Of a DNA stretch of 64,000 nucleotides, positions 8,861 through 18,679 are shown one piece after another. This DNA comes from Vibrio neptunius (GTDB lineage Bacteria > Pseudomonadota > Gammaproteobacteria > Enterobacterales > Vibrionaceae): the NCBI GenBank assembly GCA_019339365.1, contig CP079860.1, positions 124,001-188,000 on the forward strand. The letters are read 5' to 3'. Every line of letters starts with the position of its first letter. The stretch's first letter is position 1. The position numbers and the translations under genes are program-made. The notes below the pieces were generated by a model. The model did not search any database. It saw nothing but the letters and a program-made list of their open reading frames with translations, and had not been told where the DNA came from.

Positions 8861-10066
8861 ATGTCTGCATCATCTCAAGTTATTAAACTGATATTCTTAA
8901 TTGCGATTCTGACCGCAGTAGGGCAAATGACGCAAACTATGTATGTCCCCTCTATCGGCCATATGGCTGATGAATTTTTGGTGTCTCCTGCGGCACTTCA
9001 AGCGGTAATGGCGTGCTACCTGATACCTTATGGTATCTCTCAGTTTGCCTATGGACCGCTTTCAGATCGATTAGGACGAAAACCTATTATCATTGCCGGT
9101 TTGCTTATCTATATTATCGGTACCATCGTTGCCCTATTTGCTCATCAGTTTGAATGGTTCCTCGCTGGTAGCTTCATTCAAGGATTGGGCATTGGTAGCG
9201 GCGGTGCGATGTGCAGAACCTTAACCCGTGATGTGTTTAGTGGCAGCGAACTGCACAAAGTGAACAGCCTAATTAGTATGTGTGTGATTTTTTCACCTTT
9301 ACTCGCTCCAGTCTTGGGGGGCTACTTCACCGAAACCATGGGCTGGCGCTCTAGCTATATGTTCTTGGCATTGTTTAGCATCGCTGTAGCGATCATTATG
9401 ATGACCCGATTTGAAGAAACCTTGCCTAAAGCGAGTCGACGCCATGAATCGGCTTTAAGTCGCTATAGCTTTGTACTCTCTAACAAAAGATTTCAAGGTT
9501 ACTTAGTGTGTCTGGTAGCCACATTTTCCGGTGTGGCCATTTTTGAAGCCGCTGCAGGCGTTTTACTTGGGGGCGTATTAAAGCTACCCGCAACAACTGT
9601 CAGCATGTTGTTTGTCTTACCTATTCCTGGGTATCTGGTCGGCGCTGGCCTATCCAGCGTGATTGCCTCTAAGAGAAGTGAGAAAGTCGCGATGATGTTT
9701 GGTCTGCTGGCTGCCGTTCTGGGTTCACTGATTGTGCTTGTGCCCGGGCTAATGGGACAGACCTCTGCGTTAACCTTGGTTGGCGGGGCAACGATCTACT
9801 TTTTAGGGGCCGGCGTTTTATTCCCCGCCGCAACCACAGGGGCTTTGTCACCTTTCCCATACCATGCGGGAACCGGGGGAGCCGTTCTGGGTGGCATGCA
9901 AAATTTAGGTGCAGGTTTAGCCACACTGGCAGCGTCGATCATCCCTTCGCATGATCAGATGCCTGTGGGTGGGCTCATGTTGCTCATGTCTCTGCTCGCT
10001 TTGCTCGGGCTGATTCGTGTCTATCACAAGCACGATCCTTCCAATGAAATGCCTTTAGCCGTCTAA
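8861..10066 (+). CDS. emrD: EmrD-type multidrug efflux MFS transporter
   Basis: A 401-residue protein with about 12 membrane segments. MFS motif A is GPLSDRLGRKP (about residues 66-76), and the N-terminal AVGQMTQTMYVPSIGHMA closely resembles E. coli EmrD. The downstream segments GVLLG and LFPAATTGALSPFPYHAGTGGA also match that family. It is a proton-driven drug:H+ antiporter of the Bcr/EmrD group in the inner membrane. The gene is monocistronic, with a terminator directly after it. Confidence 0.85.
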   Translation: MSASSQVIKLIFLIAILTAVGQMTQTMYVPSIGHMADEFLVSPAALQAVMACYLIPYGISQFAYGPLSDRLGRKPIIIAGLLIYIIGTIVALFAHQFEWFLAGSFIQGLGIGSGGAMCRTLTRDVFSGSELHKVNSLISMCVIFSPLLAPVLGGYFTETMGWRSSYMFLALFSIAVAIIMMTRFEETLPKASRRHESALSRYSFVLSNKRFQGYLVCLVATFSGVAIFEAAAGVLLGGVLKLPATTVSMLFVLPIPGYLVGAGLSSVIASKRSEKVAMMFGLLAAVLGSLIVLVPGLMGQTSALTLVGGATIYFLGAGVLFPAATTGALSPFPYHAGTGGAVLGGMQNLGAGLATLAASIIPSHDQMPVGGLMLLMSLLALLGLIRVYHKHDPSNEMPLAV

Positions 10067-10073
10067 CCAATGT

Positions 10074-10100
10074 AAAAAAGGAGCTTCACCGCTCCTTTTT
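10074..10100. terminator. Intrinsic terminator, bidirectional
   Basis: A-run, GGAGC (10080-10084), six-base loop, GCTCC (10091-10095) and T5. It ends emrD and, from the opposite strand, the ravA-viaA operon. Confidence 0.85.
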
Positions 10101-10129
10101 ATTTGCTCTGACTTGGTCAAGCCTAACCC

Positions 10130-11575
10130 TTACCATTTTTTCATGATCCGACCGACCAGATTGGGGTGATAAGCCCAGCTATGATCGAACATAGACATCA
10201 GTTGAGGATTGCCGTATTTAGAAAGGCTAATTGCGTGAAAGCGATTCTTGTTCTTTTTCAGCTCAGCGACTTTCTCTTGCATCTCATCGGATTGTTTAGG
10301 CGCAATGAAATCAGAGATCACAACCATGTCCGCATTTTTGTATCGGTCACCACGCATCAAATCGATTGACTTTATCAATACTGGCTCCAAATCCGTACCA
10401 CCATGGAAGCTGTAAGTAAGGAAATCACTGGCTTCTCGTAAACCGTCTTGTCGCGTCAGCTCGTAGGTGATCTGCTCGGTGGAGAATAAAATCACAAAGC
10501 AATCACGATCTTCTGCCAAGGCGATTTGCATTAATGCGTAAGCCATCGCTTTGGCACATTGCTCAGGAAAACCACTCATGGAGCCAGAAGCATCAACACA
10601 CACAATAAACGGGCCTTTTTCGACATCGACCTGCTTGTTATCTGGCTTGTGTGCTTTCACTTTACGTAGCGTTCGTGATTTACCCTGCATCCGATAATTC
10701 ATTAACCGCTTGTCGACGAGGTGTTTGTAAAACACAACTTCCAGTTCAGGGTAAGCCAGAAACAAGGTTTCGTTGGGTAGCAGCTTGTTCAGATCATCAC
10801 TTTCATGAATACCAACGATATCATCGGTTGCTTCATCCGATTTTTCCTCAACCATTTGCAGCTCTTCAGTAGGCGCTCGATTTAACTCGGGATCATCTAC
10901 CTGACTCGCCATTCGCCCTAATTTTTCAGCGATTTCCTGAAGGCCCTGATTCTTTTTCAAAAACTCAGCATGGCGTTTCATCACGGACAAGTCGGTTCGA
11001 CTGAGTTTTGCTGAAGCCATATCCCACAGCCGGCCAACGCTGCTCTCATCTCCCTCTTCCGTTACTTTGGCCATGTTCTTCATGGTTTCCATGCGCTGGT
11101 AAAGGTCTTTGAGGACTTTTTCTTTACTCGCTTCGAGCTCACTGACCTGTGCCTGACGAATGGCATCAGAAAGACTTTGATACCACTGATCACAAAAGTA
11201 ATGAGGAAACATTGGGTTGTTTAACCCTTTGTTTTTATCCATAAGCCGACGAGCTTGAAGATAAAATGCGGAATGCCATTCAAGCTTCTTGATCACATCG
11301 GGGATCTTTTCAAAGAACGTGGCTTCATCCCAATGGATGACTTCCTGATACAGCGCTAACTCCTGTTGGAAACGCTCTGTTTCGCATACCTTGGTGATGC
11401 GTTTCTTGACGCCACCACGCCACTTCAACAGATGGTTTTTAACTTTCGTTTTCATTCCTCTGTTTTCAGTGATGGCCATTACCTGAGAGCGTGCCATCAG
11501 ATCGTTGACTGCTGTGTCAATAATACCGGAATCAGCAATCATTAATGCGAGGTTGAGTCCATCAGCGCCTAACAT
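10130..11575 (-). CDS. viaA: VWA-domain protein ViaA
   Basis: A 481-residue protein with a helical N-terminal half and a C-terminal von Willebrand A domain. The MIDAS motif DASGS is at about residues 328-332, and the metal-site residues are completed by the T in GGTDL and the D in ISDF. ViaA is the partner of the MoxR ATPase RavA. The pair acts on the inner membrane and respiratory complexes and affects aminoglycoside sensitivity in E. coli. It starts 11 nt after the ravA stop on the same strand, as in the E. coli operon. Confidence 0.92.
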   Translation of the reverse strand: MLGADGLNLALMIADSGIIDTAVNDLMARSQVMAITENRGMKTKVKNHLLKWRGGVKKRITKVCETERFQQELALYQEVIHWDEATFFEKIPDVIKKLEWHSAFYLQARRLMDKNKGLNNPMFPHYFCDQWYQSLSDAIRQAQVSELEASKEKVLKDLYQRMETMKNMAKVTEEGDESSVGRLWDMASAKLSRTDLSVMKRHAEFLKKNQGLQEIAEKLGRMASQVDDPELNRAPTEELQMVEEKSDEATDDIVGIHESDDLNKLLPNETLFLAYPELEVVFYKHLVDKRLMNYRMQGKSRTLRKVKAHKPDNKQVDVEKGPFIVCVDASGSMSGFPEQCAKAMAYALMQIALAEDRDCFVILFSTEQITYELTRQDGLREASDFLTYSFHGGTDLEPVLIKSIDLMRGDRYKNADMVVISDFIAPKQSDEMQEKVAELKKNKNRFHAISLSKYGNPQLMSMFDHSWAYHPNLVGRIMKKW

Positions 11576-11586
11576 CCAGTCCCCCT

Positions 11587-13251
11587 TTACGAGAAGAATT
11601 GATTGAGGTTTTTGAAACGGAACACTGTGCGCTCACACTCTGTTTTGGTTGATTCAAGAACCTGCTGAATGTGCTGCAGGCTTGCCTCCATTGCACGAGG
11701 TAGGTCTTGATCAATAAAGCTGTGGGGTAAGGCACCATGAAAGTTCGAACGCACTTTGAGCAAATGATGTTCAGCGTGTTCGAGCTGCGCCATCGCTTGC
11801 TCAGATTTGGTCAGCCAGTTTTGATAGAGGCCCTCATCCAAACCTTTCTCGGTTACAACCGAAACTAACACAGCACGATTGGCAATATCCTTAATGACTA
11901 AGTTGTTCGCGGCATCGATATCAAAGCGCAGTCGGCACAGATTGGTGTTCTGATTAACGTATCCGTAAACATCTCCATGGCCTTCTTTTATAATCCGCTC
12001 TAATTCGTTCTTCGGTACATAAACCCAGCGACTGTCGCCTTTCTCGGATTCTGATACTGACATATTACTTTGCAGCAGTACCAACTTAACGAGATCAAAG
12101 GCACTACCTACTTCATAACGCTTTGCATCTGAGACGTCATAGCTATGAATTTGTTTTTTGAGTATCCCTGTCGTCGATTCCATTGATAGCATGATACCAA
12201 ACTCAGACTCTAGCTCTTCCTGAACTTCGTCCAGTTCTTCTCGACATAAACGGATTTGCTGTTCGACGTCTTGCTGATCAAAGGCGTGCTTTAGTGCAAA
12301 TTCCTTAATCACTTGGTGGACGACTTCTCGAGATTCCGGACTGTTCCATAAACAATCTTGCAAAAGCAGTAGATCAAGTGGGTTGACACTATCACGGCCG
12401 TTAAAATAGGCACTGGCTTTGAGCAGTTTAACTGCCTTTTTCCAACGACGGTCTGAAACATACATATCGGTATCAGAAGCATGGGCGCCTGCCCCTTGGG
12501 CTGCCGACTCTTCTAACATTTGTTTAAGTTGATAAAGCTTTTCGAATACCTGGTCACTGAGTTCGAGTTTTTCAAGCTCCGATTGCCATAAGTGATACTC
12601 CTCATCGGTTATGGCTAAACCTTCTGGGATCTGTGCTTCCTGCGGTGTGCCTACGGTCAGCATCGACTTAAAGTTTTGCTTGTTCTGAATTCGATTGACA
12701 AAAATACGCACTAGCATTCGATCATAGAGCGCCTCCAGACCACTGTCTTCATCCGGCAGCTCATTTGAAGCAGAGACCAGTAGACGCATGGGAACACGTT
12801 CTACATCACTGCCATTCTTGAAGGTCTTTTCATTAACAACCGTCAATAAGGTATTAAGGATTGCAGGACCCGCTTTCCAAATCTCATCTAAAAACACAAC
12901 TTGCGCCGTCGGCAAATACCCTTCTGTCAAGCGTAAGTAGCGACCATTGTCCTTAAGTTCTTGAATGCTCAGAGGTCCGAACACTTCTTCAGGTGTTGAA
13001 AAACGAGTCATCAAGTATTCAAAATAGGAGGAGTTGTCGAAAGCTTGTATAAGTCGCTTTGCGATAAGGCTTTTTGCGATACCTGGTGGCCCTAACAGAA
13101 AAACACTTTCACCCGCTAAAGCAGCGAGTAAGCACATTTTGATGGTATCTTCACGCTCGTAAACACCGTCAGATAAGGCGCGAGCTAATTTATTTATTCG
13201 TTCAGAGAGCAACGCTTGTTGCGAATGGGAGACTCTGGTAGGGCTGATCAT
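11587..13251 (-). CDS. ravA: MoxR-type AAA+ ATPase RavA
   Basis: Walker A is GPPGIAKS (about residues 54-61), Walker B is FLDE (about 120-123), and the sensor segment SNELP follows. The AAA+ core is followed by the long RavA-specific C-terminal region. The protein is 554 residues, somewhat longer than E. coli RavA (about 500). I chose ATG 13251 because GAGGAGCT precedes it; a TTG 21 nt earlier is open but lacks a better site. It is a hexameric ATPase that works with ViaA as a chaperone-like complex. Confidence 0.92.
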   Translation of the reverse strand: MISPTRVSHSQQALLSERINKLARALSDGVYEREDTIKMCLLAALAGESVFLLGPPGIAKSLIAKRLIQAFDNSSYFEYLMTRFSTPEEVFGPLSIQELKDNGRYLRLTEGYLPTAQVVFLDEIWKAGPAILNTLLTVVNEKTFKNGSDVERVPMRLLVSASNELPDEDSGLEALYDRMLVRIFVNRIQNKQNFKSMLTVGTPQEAQIPEGLAITDEEYHLWQSELEKLELSDQVFEKLYQLKQMLEESAAQGAGAHASDTDMYVSDRRWKKAVKLLKASAYFNGRDSVNPLDLLLLQDCLWNSPESREVVHQVIKEFALKHAFDQQDVEQQIRLCREELDEVQEELESEFGIMLSMESTTGILKKQIHSYDVSDAKRYEVGSAFDLVKLVLLQSNMSVSESEKGDSRWVYVPKNELERIIKEGHGDVYGYVNQNTNLCRLRFDIDAANNLVIKDIANRAVLVSVVTEKGLDEGLYQNWLTKSEQAMAQLEHAEHHLLKVRSNFHGALPHSFIDQDLPRAMEASLQHIQQVLESTKTECERTVFRFKNLNQFFS

Positions 13252-13403
13252 TCTGAGCTCCTCTGACTTCAACCAGAAATGTAATATATATATTTTTATA
13301 CATTTGTTATCACTTTGTTACAAGTGCGTTTTCTTTAGTTTGGGGCCATATTTATACCAGAAGCCATTTTGACGTAACTGATTGAAATCAATGTTTGCAA
13401 ATT

Positions 13404-13447
13404 TGAGACCTGAGTCACTGGGATAGTGTCTCATATTTGAGTCAAAT
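13404..13447. promoter_or_regulatory. Inverted-repeat cluster upstream of the NUDIX gene
   Basis: TGAGAC (13404-13409) pairs with GTCTCA (13428-13433), immediately followed by the 13-bp palindrome ATTTGAGTCAAAT (13435-13447). The cluster lies about 80-125 bp before the NUDIX start in the AT-rich region between the divergent ravA and NUDIX genes. It may be an operator; no regulator is identified. Confidence 0.3.
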
Positions 13448-13529
13448 AATTTATTAACCTTTTATTCACTATATGTAGACTGTAATGTAAGCCTGCATCT
13501 AAGAAATGAGTCATTAAAAAAAGACTATT

Positions 13530-14054
13530 ATGGACACTCCTTTGAATATTCTACATACATGGAAAGGCATCTACCTTCAGGAAGAGCAAACCACATTGCC
13601 GAATGGTAAAACCATCACTCACACGACGATCTCTCATCCAGGCGCTGCCGTTATTCTGCCAATCGCAAACAATGGAGATATCGTTCTTATCAACCAATAC
13701 CGCCCTTCTCTGAAAAAATGGTTACTTGAACTGCCTGCAGGTACATTAGAAAGTAACGAACCAATTGAGCTTTGCGCAGTAAGGGAACTCGCAGAAGAAA
13801 CTGGATACAGTGCTGAAACCATGATATCTCTTGGGCAAGTCACACCTTTGGCTGGATTCTGCGATGAAATTCAATACTTGTTCGTTGCAAAAGGGCTGAC
13901 AGAAGTGTCTAAGTTTGCATGTGACGATGATGAAGTGATTGAAGTTGTATCGCTATCATTACACGACATCGAACAAAAGATTGTCGAAGGTGAGATCACT
14001 GATGCCAAAACGATCGCATGTTTAAGTAAAGCAAAGTTATGTGGATACATATAG
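13530..14054 (+). CDS. NUDIX hydrolase (ADP-ribose pyrophosphatase-like)
   Basis: A 174-residue protein with a complete Nudix box at residues 71-93 (G-x5-E-x7-REL-x-EE-x-GY). This supplies the metal-binding glutamates for cleavage of a nucleoside diphosphate linked to another moiety. The preceding INQYRPSLKKWLLELPAG is typical of the ADP-ribose/ADP-sugar pyrophosphatase subgroup. The exact substrate is inference. The stop is 11 nt before the ltaE start, so the two are probably cotranscribed. Confidence 0.88.
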   Translation: MDTPLNILHTWKGIYLQEEQTTLPNGKTITHTTISHPGAAVILPIANNGDIVLINQYRPSLKKWLLELPAGTLESNEPIELCAVRELAEETGYSAETMISLGQVTPLAGFCDEIQYLFVAKGLTEVSKFACDDDEVIEVVSLSLHDIEQKIVEGEITDAKTIACLSKAKLCGYI

Positions 14055-14065
14055 GAGAAAAGCAC

Positions 14066-15070
14066 ATGGATTTCCGCTCGGATACCGTCACCAAGCCGAC
14101 CCCCGCAATGAGACAAGCCATGGCTGATGCGCCAGTTGGCGATGACGTCTATGGTGATGACCCAACCGTCAATGAGCTAGAAGCATGGGCAGCAGAGCGC
14201 CACGGGTTTGAAGCAGCTCTTTTTACCACATCAGGAACTCAGGCAAACCTACTTGGTTTGATGGCACATTGTGAGCGAGGCGACGAGTATTTGTGTGGAC
14301 AGCAAGCTCACAACTACAAATACGAGGCTGGTGGTGCTGCGGTGTTGGGCTCCATTCAACCACAACCTATTGAAAACAATCCTGATGGTACCCTTGATTT
14401 CAACAAACTAAGGGCGGCCATCAAACCGGATGATAGCCATTTTGCTCGTACTAAGTTACTGAGTTTGGAAAACACCATCAATGGCAAAGTGCTGCCTTTG
14501 TCTTACCTCGCGCAAGCCCGCGAATTTGTTGATCAACACGGCCTCGCACTCCACCTAGACGGAGCCCGTGCATATAATGCAGCGGTCGCGCTTGATGTGG
14601 ATATTCGAGAAATAGCCAAGCACTTTGACTCAATGACAATCTGTTTATCAAAAGGCCTTTGTGCTCCCATCGGTTCTTTGCTACTTGGCAGTAAAGCGTA
14701 TATCGCTAAAGCACGCCGCTTACGCAAAATGCTCGGCGGTGGTATGCGTCAGGCTGGCATTCTTGCCGCCGCAGGTAAGCTTGCGTTAACCGAACAAGTC
14801 GAACAATTAAAAGTAGACCATGCTAACGCCAAGCTATTAGCGGTCAAATTGAGTCAACTTGAAGGTTTCCAGATCAACCCAGATTTCGTTGAGACTAATA
14901 TTGTCTTTGCTAAGCTAGACGACAATGTAGATATCCATGCCATTGCCACTAAGTTAAGCGAAGACGGCATTATCATTTCTCCGGGGAATCCAATACGCTT
15001 CGTCACTCACAAAGATATCTCTGAATCTGACATCAAGTTGCTTGTCGAAAAACTCAATATGTATCTGTAA
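14066..15070 (+). CDS. ltaE: Low-specificity L-threonine aldolase
   Basis: A 334-residue fold-type I PLP enzyme. It splits L-threonine and allo-threonine to glycine and acetaldehyde. The PLP lysine is K196 in CLSKG, and HLDGAR (about 163-168) supplies the cofactor-binding aspartate and arginine. The whole sequence follows E. coli LtaE closely, including VGDDVYGDDPTVN. I chose ATG 14066 for its AGGAGA site; the frame is open 27 nt upstream but would overlap the NUDIX gene. A terminator follows. Confidence 0.92.
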   Translation: MDFRSDTVTKPTPAMRQAMADAPVGDDVYGDDPTVNELEAWAAERHGFEAALFTTSGTQANLLGLMAHCERGDEYLCGQQAHNYKYEAGGAAVLGSIQPQPIENNPDGTLDFNKLRAAIKPDDSHFARTKLLSLENTINGKVLPLSYLAQAREFVDQHGLALHLDGARAYNAAVALDVDIREIAKHFDSMTICLSKGLCAPIGSLLLGSKAYIAKARRLRKMLGGGMRQAGILAAAGKLALTEQVEQLKVDHANAKLLAVKLSQLEGFQINPDFVETNIVFAKLDDNVDIHAIATKLSEDGIIISPGNPIRFVTHKDISESDIKLLVEKLNMYL

Positions 15071-15092
15071 TTTTTTGTCACTTCCAGTTTAG

Positions 15093-15121
15093 AAGCCAGT
15101 CACTATAGCGACTGGCTTTTC
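15093..15121 (+). terminator. Intrinsic terminator of ltaE
   Basis: AAGCCAGTC (15093-15101), eight-base loop, GACTGGCTT (15110-15118) and a T-run. Confidence 0.85.
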
Positions 15122-15126
15122 TCAGC

Positions 15127-15150
15127 ATCGAGAGTACTCATACTCTCGAT
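15127..15150. repeat. Perfect 10-bp hairpin just after the ltaE terminator
   Basis: ATCGAGAGTA, loop CTCA, TACTCTCGAT. It follows the ltaE terminator by only five bases and has no T-run of its own. It may reinforce termination or form a separate RNA structure. Confidence 0.55.
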
Positions 15151-15785
15151 ATGCTTTCCGCATAATAACATCAGTTCAGTTGTTTTCTGAGATAAGGCTC
15201 CCTCCTTATTTGTCCATTGCATGAGCCTATTCTGCTTTAAGTTGGTTAGGCATACCAACACCCTATATTGTCGTTATTTTCGTTTAGTTTGGGCGCATTT
15301 TATGATGCGTTTCGGGTAAACATCATGTTTTTTACCTAGCAATTAACCTGATTCTACAAGGTTTTTTACTCTGATTAATTCATCAAAAGTTAGTCCTGCA
15401 CAAGTAGCCGTTGTTAGAGAGTGTATTGCGTACTCCACTGAGAACAAGTTCACCTTTCAACCAAAGGTAAACCCCAGAAAGCATTTATAATTAATATCTA
15501 TCTAGCTAAACACATGGCGGTAGCAGATTCATAATTTGTCTCTAAATTATCCATCATCCAAAGCCATAGATGGAATGTGGAACCAACATCACAACCACAA
15601 CTCATATATGTCTATATATACCTTGTCTTTTTCCAATGCATAAAACAATATTAGTCCATCGCTTTTGTTAATGAAAAGTGCGTAAATTTACAATAAAAAA
15701 TATAAAAATCCATTATTTTCATAAATTTATATTATTCACACCCTTGAATATTTGTTAATGAAAACAAGGCACCTAGGAGTTACTT
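15151..15785. other. AT-rich non-coding stretch upstream of the LytTR locus
   Basis: Over 600 bp without a supportable ORF on either strand, becoming very AT-rich from about 15640 to the start of the binding-protein gene. It should contain that operon's promoter. A small GTTGGT-N7-ACCAAC inverted repeat lies near 15240-15258. I see no homology to a known element. Confidence 0.4.
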
Positions 15786-16925
15786 TTGGTTAACCACAAC
15801 CTCATTTCACAGGCTTTTGCACTTGCCCTCTTGTTGTTCACTATTGGCATGTTGAGCTCAGACAGAGTTCAAGCATCTGAAACGCTTAAGGTAGGTATCA
15901 TGGTCGGCAAGTTGACGAACACTACCAGTACCTCAAATAAAGAGAAGCTGTGTGTGCTGAATGCCCTTACAGACGAAGTGTCTGCCTCTAGAAGAAATGT
16001 TGAATTTACGTTTGTATCGAACGATAGGACTGCTCACGGCAGTGCTTTAGCTGCACATAGCTTAGTCGACCAAGGTGTCGATATCGCCTTGCTGCCGTTA
16101 GTGTCGCATGAAGCTGAAATCGCAGCCCGTATACTCAATCAACATGACATTGCATTCGTGACTTCAGCAACAGCGAAGAGTGTTATCAAGGACCCTTCTA
16201 TGGGCTTATCAATAATGCCAAGCAATAAACATCAGATTAAGCTGCTTAGTGACTATTACCTTAGCCATTATTCCACTAAGACTGCTCATGTGTTGATTGA
16301 TAACTCAAGACAGTATTCTAAACAAAGCGCTCTCGCGTTCATCAAACAACTCACTGCTCATAGTGAACCAATCAAATTTAAGAAGTACGATTACAGCATG
16401 AGTAATGCGGATGACATTGTGGGTGCATTGCCTAACAACGCCGTCGTCTTTGCACCGTTATACAACCCTAATATTGCCGTTCTATACAATGCAATGAAAG
16501 ACAGTGGTAAACCATTCACGATATTGGGCACTGACTCCGTAGGGGCAAGAAAAGAGTTTTTCCAAACCATTGGAACCACAAGCCCTAACATTAACTTGTA
16601 TTTTGTTAAAAACTGGGATGGTATCCCTAAATCAGATAATAGAAGCGCTCTAAACAGTATTTCCAATACTTTTTGCTCACAAAATCAAGCCACTTTTTTG
16701 ACTACATATACCTACGATCTCTTTAATTTTTTAATCGCTGGGTACGATTCAAAACCGCAGTCTAGCCCTCAAGATCTCATTGAGTCACTCAAACAATTGA
16801 AGTTTGAGACAGTAATGGATGGAGAGCCTTTGGCTTTTGACGCCGCAGGTTACAGCAAAAAGCCGCTGTATCTTTTCTCCGTTCAGAATGATCAAGTTCG
16901 ATATTTATCAAAGTTGACAGATTAA
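15786..16925 (+). CDS. Type 1 periplasmic binding protein (Leu/Ile/Val-receptor-like), probable sensor component
   Basis: A 379-residue protein with a signal peptide (basic start, hydrophobic residues about 8-24, likely cleavage after VQA at about residue 30). The mature part fits a two-lobe LIVBP/Peripla_BP_6 fold: LKVGIMVG first strand, DIALLPLVSHEA, TSATA hinge-like region, FTILGTDSVGA. The gene starts at TTG 15786 after AGGAG. No ABC permease or ATPase gene is nearby. Instead the next gene, 6 nt on, encodes a membrane-anchored LytTR DNA-binding protein. This suggests the protein senses a ligand and signals, rather than feeding a transporter. Ligand unknown. Confidence 0.75.
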   Translation: MVNHNLISQAFALALLLFTIGMLSSDRVQASETLKVGIMVGKLTNTTSTSNKEKLCVLNALTDEVSASRRNVEFTFVSNDRTAHGSALAAHSLVDQGVDIALLPLVSHEAEIAARILNQHDIAFVTSATAKSVIKDPSMGLSIMPSNKHQIKLLSDYYLSHYSTKTAHVLIDNSRQYSKQSALAFIKQLTAHSEPIKFKKYDYSMSNADDIVGALPNNAVVFAPLYNPNIAVLYNAMKDSGKPFTILGTDSVGARKEFFQTIGTTSPNINLYFVKNWDGIPKSDNRSALNSISNTFCSQNQATFLTTYTYDLFNFLIAGYDSKPQSSPQDLIESLKQLKFETVMDGEPLAFDAAGYSKKPLYLFSVQNDQVRYLSKLTD

Positions 16926-16931
16926 ATAACA

Positions 16932-17885
16932 ATGAGCATTAAGTTAAAAGCAGCACTATGCTGTCTAGTCGTCATCTTATGCAATTCAGTTTTCTATTGG
17001 TCTAAACCGTCACACAATGAAGCGGTTGACTCAGTATTATTTGGTTTTGTCTCGGTGCTAGAGTCTTGGGTCCAGTCCCCGACAGTGATTGACGATGTAT
17101 ATACATTCAATTATCAAGCTCTGACAAACAGAATGTCACTGCTTATCGATTCCTATGAGTCGATTGACTGGTTTAGAGTCTGTCTTGAGCTGGACTTACA
17201 AAGTTTCTCAACCAAGGATGAAGTGCAAAAAACGGTTTGTTCTGGAGGCAACACTTTGCTGTCGCTAACCCAACAACAATATAAGCTCGACGCTGGCGTA
17301 TCTGAACTTATGATAGGCAAAAAAAAACTTGGGCACATTAACTGGTATTTCTTTTCCAAAAATGAATATCAGCAACTCGGCCTGAATGTTATTTTATTCA
17401 TCGCATCGTCTACTCTGCCGATATTGCTCATACTATACATCTATCGGGCAAACCATTACGTCAAGGAACAAGATGGTATACAATCACATGAAAACGATAT
17501 TGACGAATACAAGCGAGAAAATTCAGTTCTCAAGAACAGAATAACCAATATTAGCAAGATCATCTCACGTAATAGAAAGCTATTTGCATACAGTGATGAA
17601 ATAGCCTTTGCTAAGTATACTCACCCCTATAGTGAAGTGTTGATGACCAATGGAATAAAACACAAAATACGATGTACGTTGACTGAATTAGAAAATTCAT
17701 TCAGTGATGATTTTATTCGTCTAAGCCGCTCTATAATATTGCGAGAAAGTATAATTAAAAATAATGCATCTATTAAAATTGATGGCGGAGAGCATTACAT
17801 TGAAGTTTCAATTAAAAGTCAGACGCATCGTTTACCCATATCGAAGTCTTGTGTAAACAATATAATTACGACAGAGAACGCCTAG
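16932..17885 (+). CDS. Membrane-anchored one-component regulator with periplasmic domain and LytTR DNA-binding domain
   Basis: A 317-residue protein. TM1 covers about residues 6-23, a periplasmic segment about 24-148 (with Cys84 and Cys103, possibly disulfide-linked), and TM2 about 151-171. A coiled-coil linker follows at about 185-212. The C-terminal LytTR domain (about 220-312) shows the diagnostic run FIRLSRS followed by LPISKS. There is no receiver or kinase domain, so signalling must pass directly through the membrane, as in ToxR-like proteins but with a different DNA-binding fold. It sits 6 nt after the periplasmic binding protein gene, its likely signal partner, and 1 nt before the SDR gene. 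Function inferred. Confidence 0.75.
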   Translation: MSIKLKAALCCLVVILCNSVFYWSKPSHNEAVDSVLFGFVSVLESWVQSPTVIDDVYTFNYQALTNRMSLLIDSYESIDWFRVCLELDLQSFSTKDEVQKTVCSGGNTLLSLTQQQYKLDAGVSELMIGKKKLGHINWYFFSKNEYQQLGLNVILFIASSTLPILLILYIYRANHYVKEQDGIQSHENDIDEYKRENSVLKNRITNISKIISRNRKLFAYSDEIAFAKYTHPYSEVLMTNGIKHKIRCTLTELENSFSDDFIRLSRSIILRESIIKNNASIKIDGGEHYIEVSIKSQTHRLPISKSCVNNIITTENA

Positions 17886-17886
17886 T

Positions 17887-18644
17887 ATGAAAAATTATCT
17901 TATCACTTGTGCGACAGGTGGAATCGCCTCTAACTTGGTCACAGAACTCGCCCAAGAACATCAACTTTTTTGGCCGCTAGAAACGTAAGCAAACTCAATG
18001 ACATCGTCGCTAGTACTCATTTTCAGCATTCGGTTCAGACAAGCTCACTTGATTTCTTCAGCGCCGACTCCATCGACGAATGCGCCTCAACAATCAAAGG
18101 CGCAGACAAGTTTGATGGTGTGGTATTTTTTATCCCAAGGATCCCACCTTCCAGAGAAGTGTTTCCTGACGATGAGAAATGGCAAGACTACTTCAATAAG
18201 TATTTTATTTTGCCTCTACGTTTACTCCGTCAGATTGTAGAGCAAGATAAGCTGAAGCAAGGAGCTTCGATTGTTTTCGTTTCTGGCATCAGCTCCAAAG
18301 CGGCTCTGCCACACTATTCGATCAATAATTGCTTGCGCAGCGCTTGGATAGGACAAGCCAAAACAATGGCGTTGTCATTAGCAGAACAAGGCATATCGGT
18401 GAACACACTCTCTCTCGGGGGCGTCATGACTCAAAGTTATACGCAAAAGATGGAGCAAAAAGCGCTTGATCAAAATTTATCGTTTGAAGCATTGATGGAG
18501 AATGAAGTGTCCAACATTCCACTCAAGAAGTATGCTTCAATCAAAGATGTGGTTGATGGTATCGTGGCGTTGCTTGGTCCAATCTCTAACCATATGACTG
18601 GCCAAAATATCATTCTGGATGGCGGCTTCAATAAAGCTTATTGA
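17887..18644 (+). CDS. Short-chain dehydrogenase/reductase-like protein with degenerate active site (frameshifted)
   Basis: A Rossmann-fold SDR of 252 residues once one T is added to the T6 run 17966-17971, which joins the start MKNYLITCATGGIA to LAARNVSK. The nucleotide-binding motif is altered: CATGGIAS, where classical SDRs have TGxxxGIG. The catalytic YxxxK appears as YSINN, so the lysine is replaced by Asn. The C-terminus (MTGQNIILDGGF) is typical of FabG-like SDRs. It begins 1 nt after the LytTR gene and probably belongs to its operon. Without the lysine, normal oxidoreductase activity is doubtful; a binding or regulatory role is possible. A base-call error at the lysine codon is the simple alternative. 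Confidence 0.75.
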
Positions 18645-18679
18645 GGCTCTCAGAACGTTGCAGCTACTTACCTATCCAA

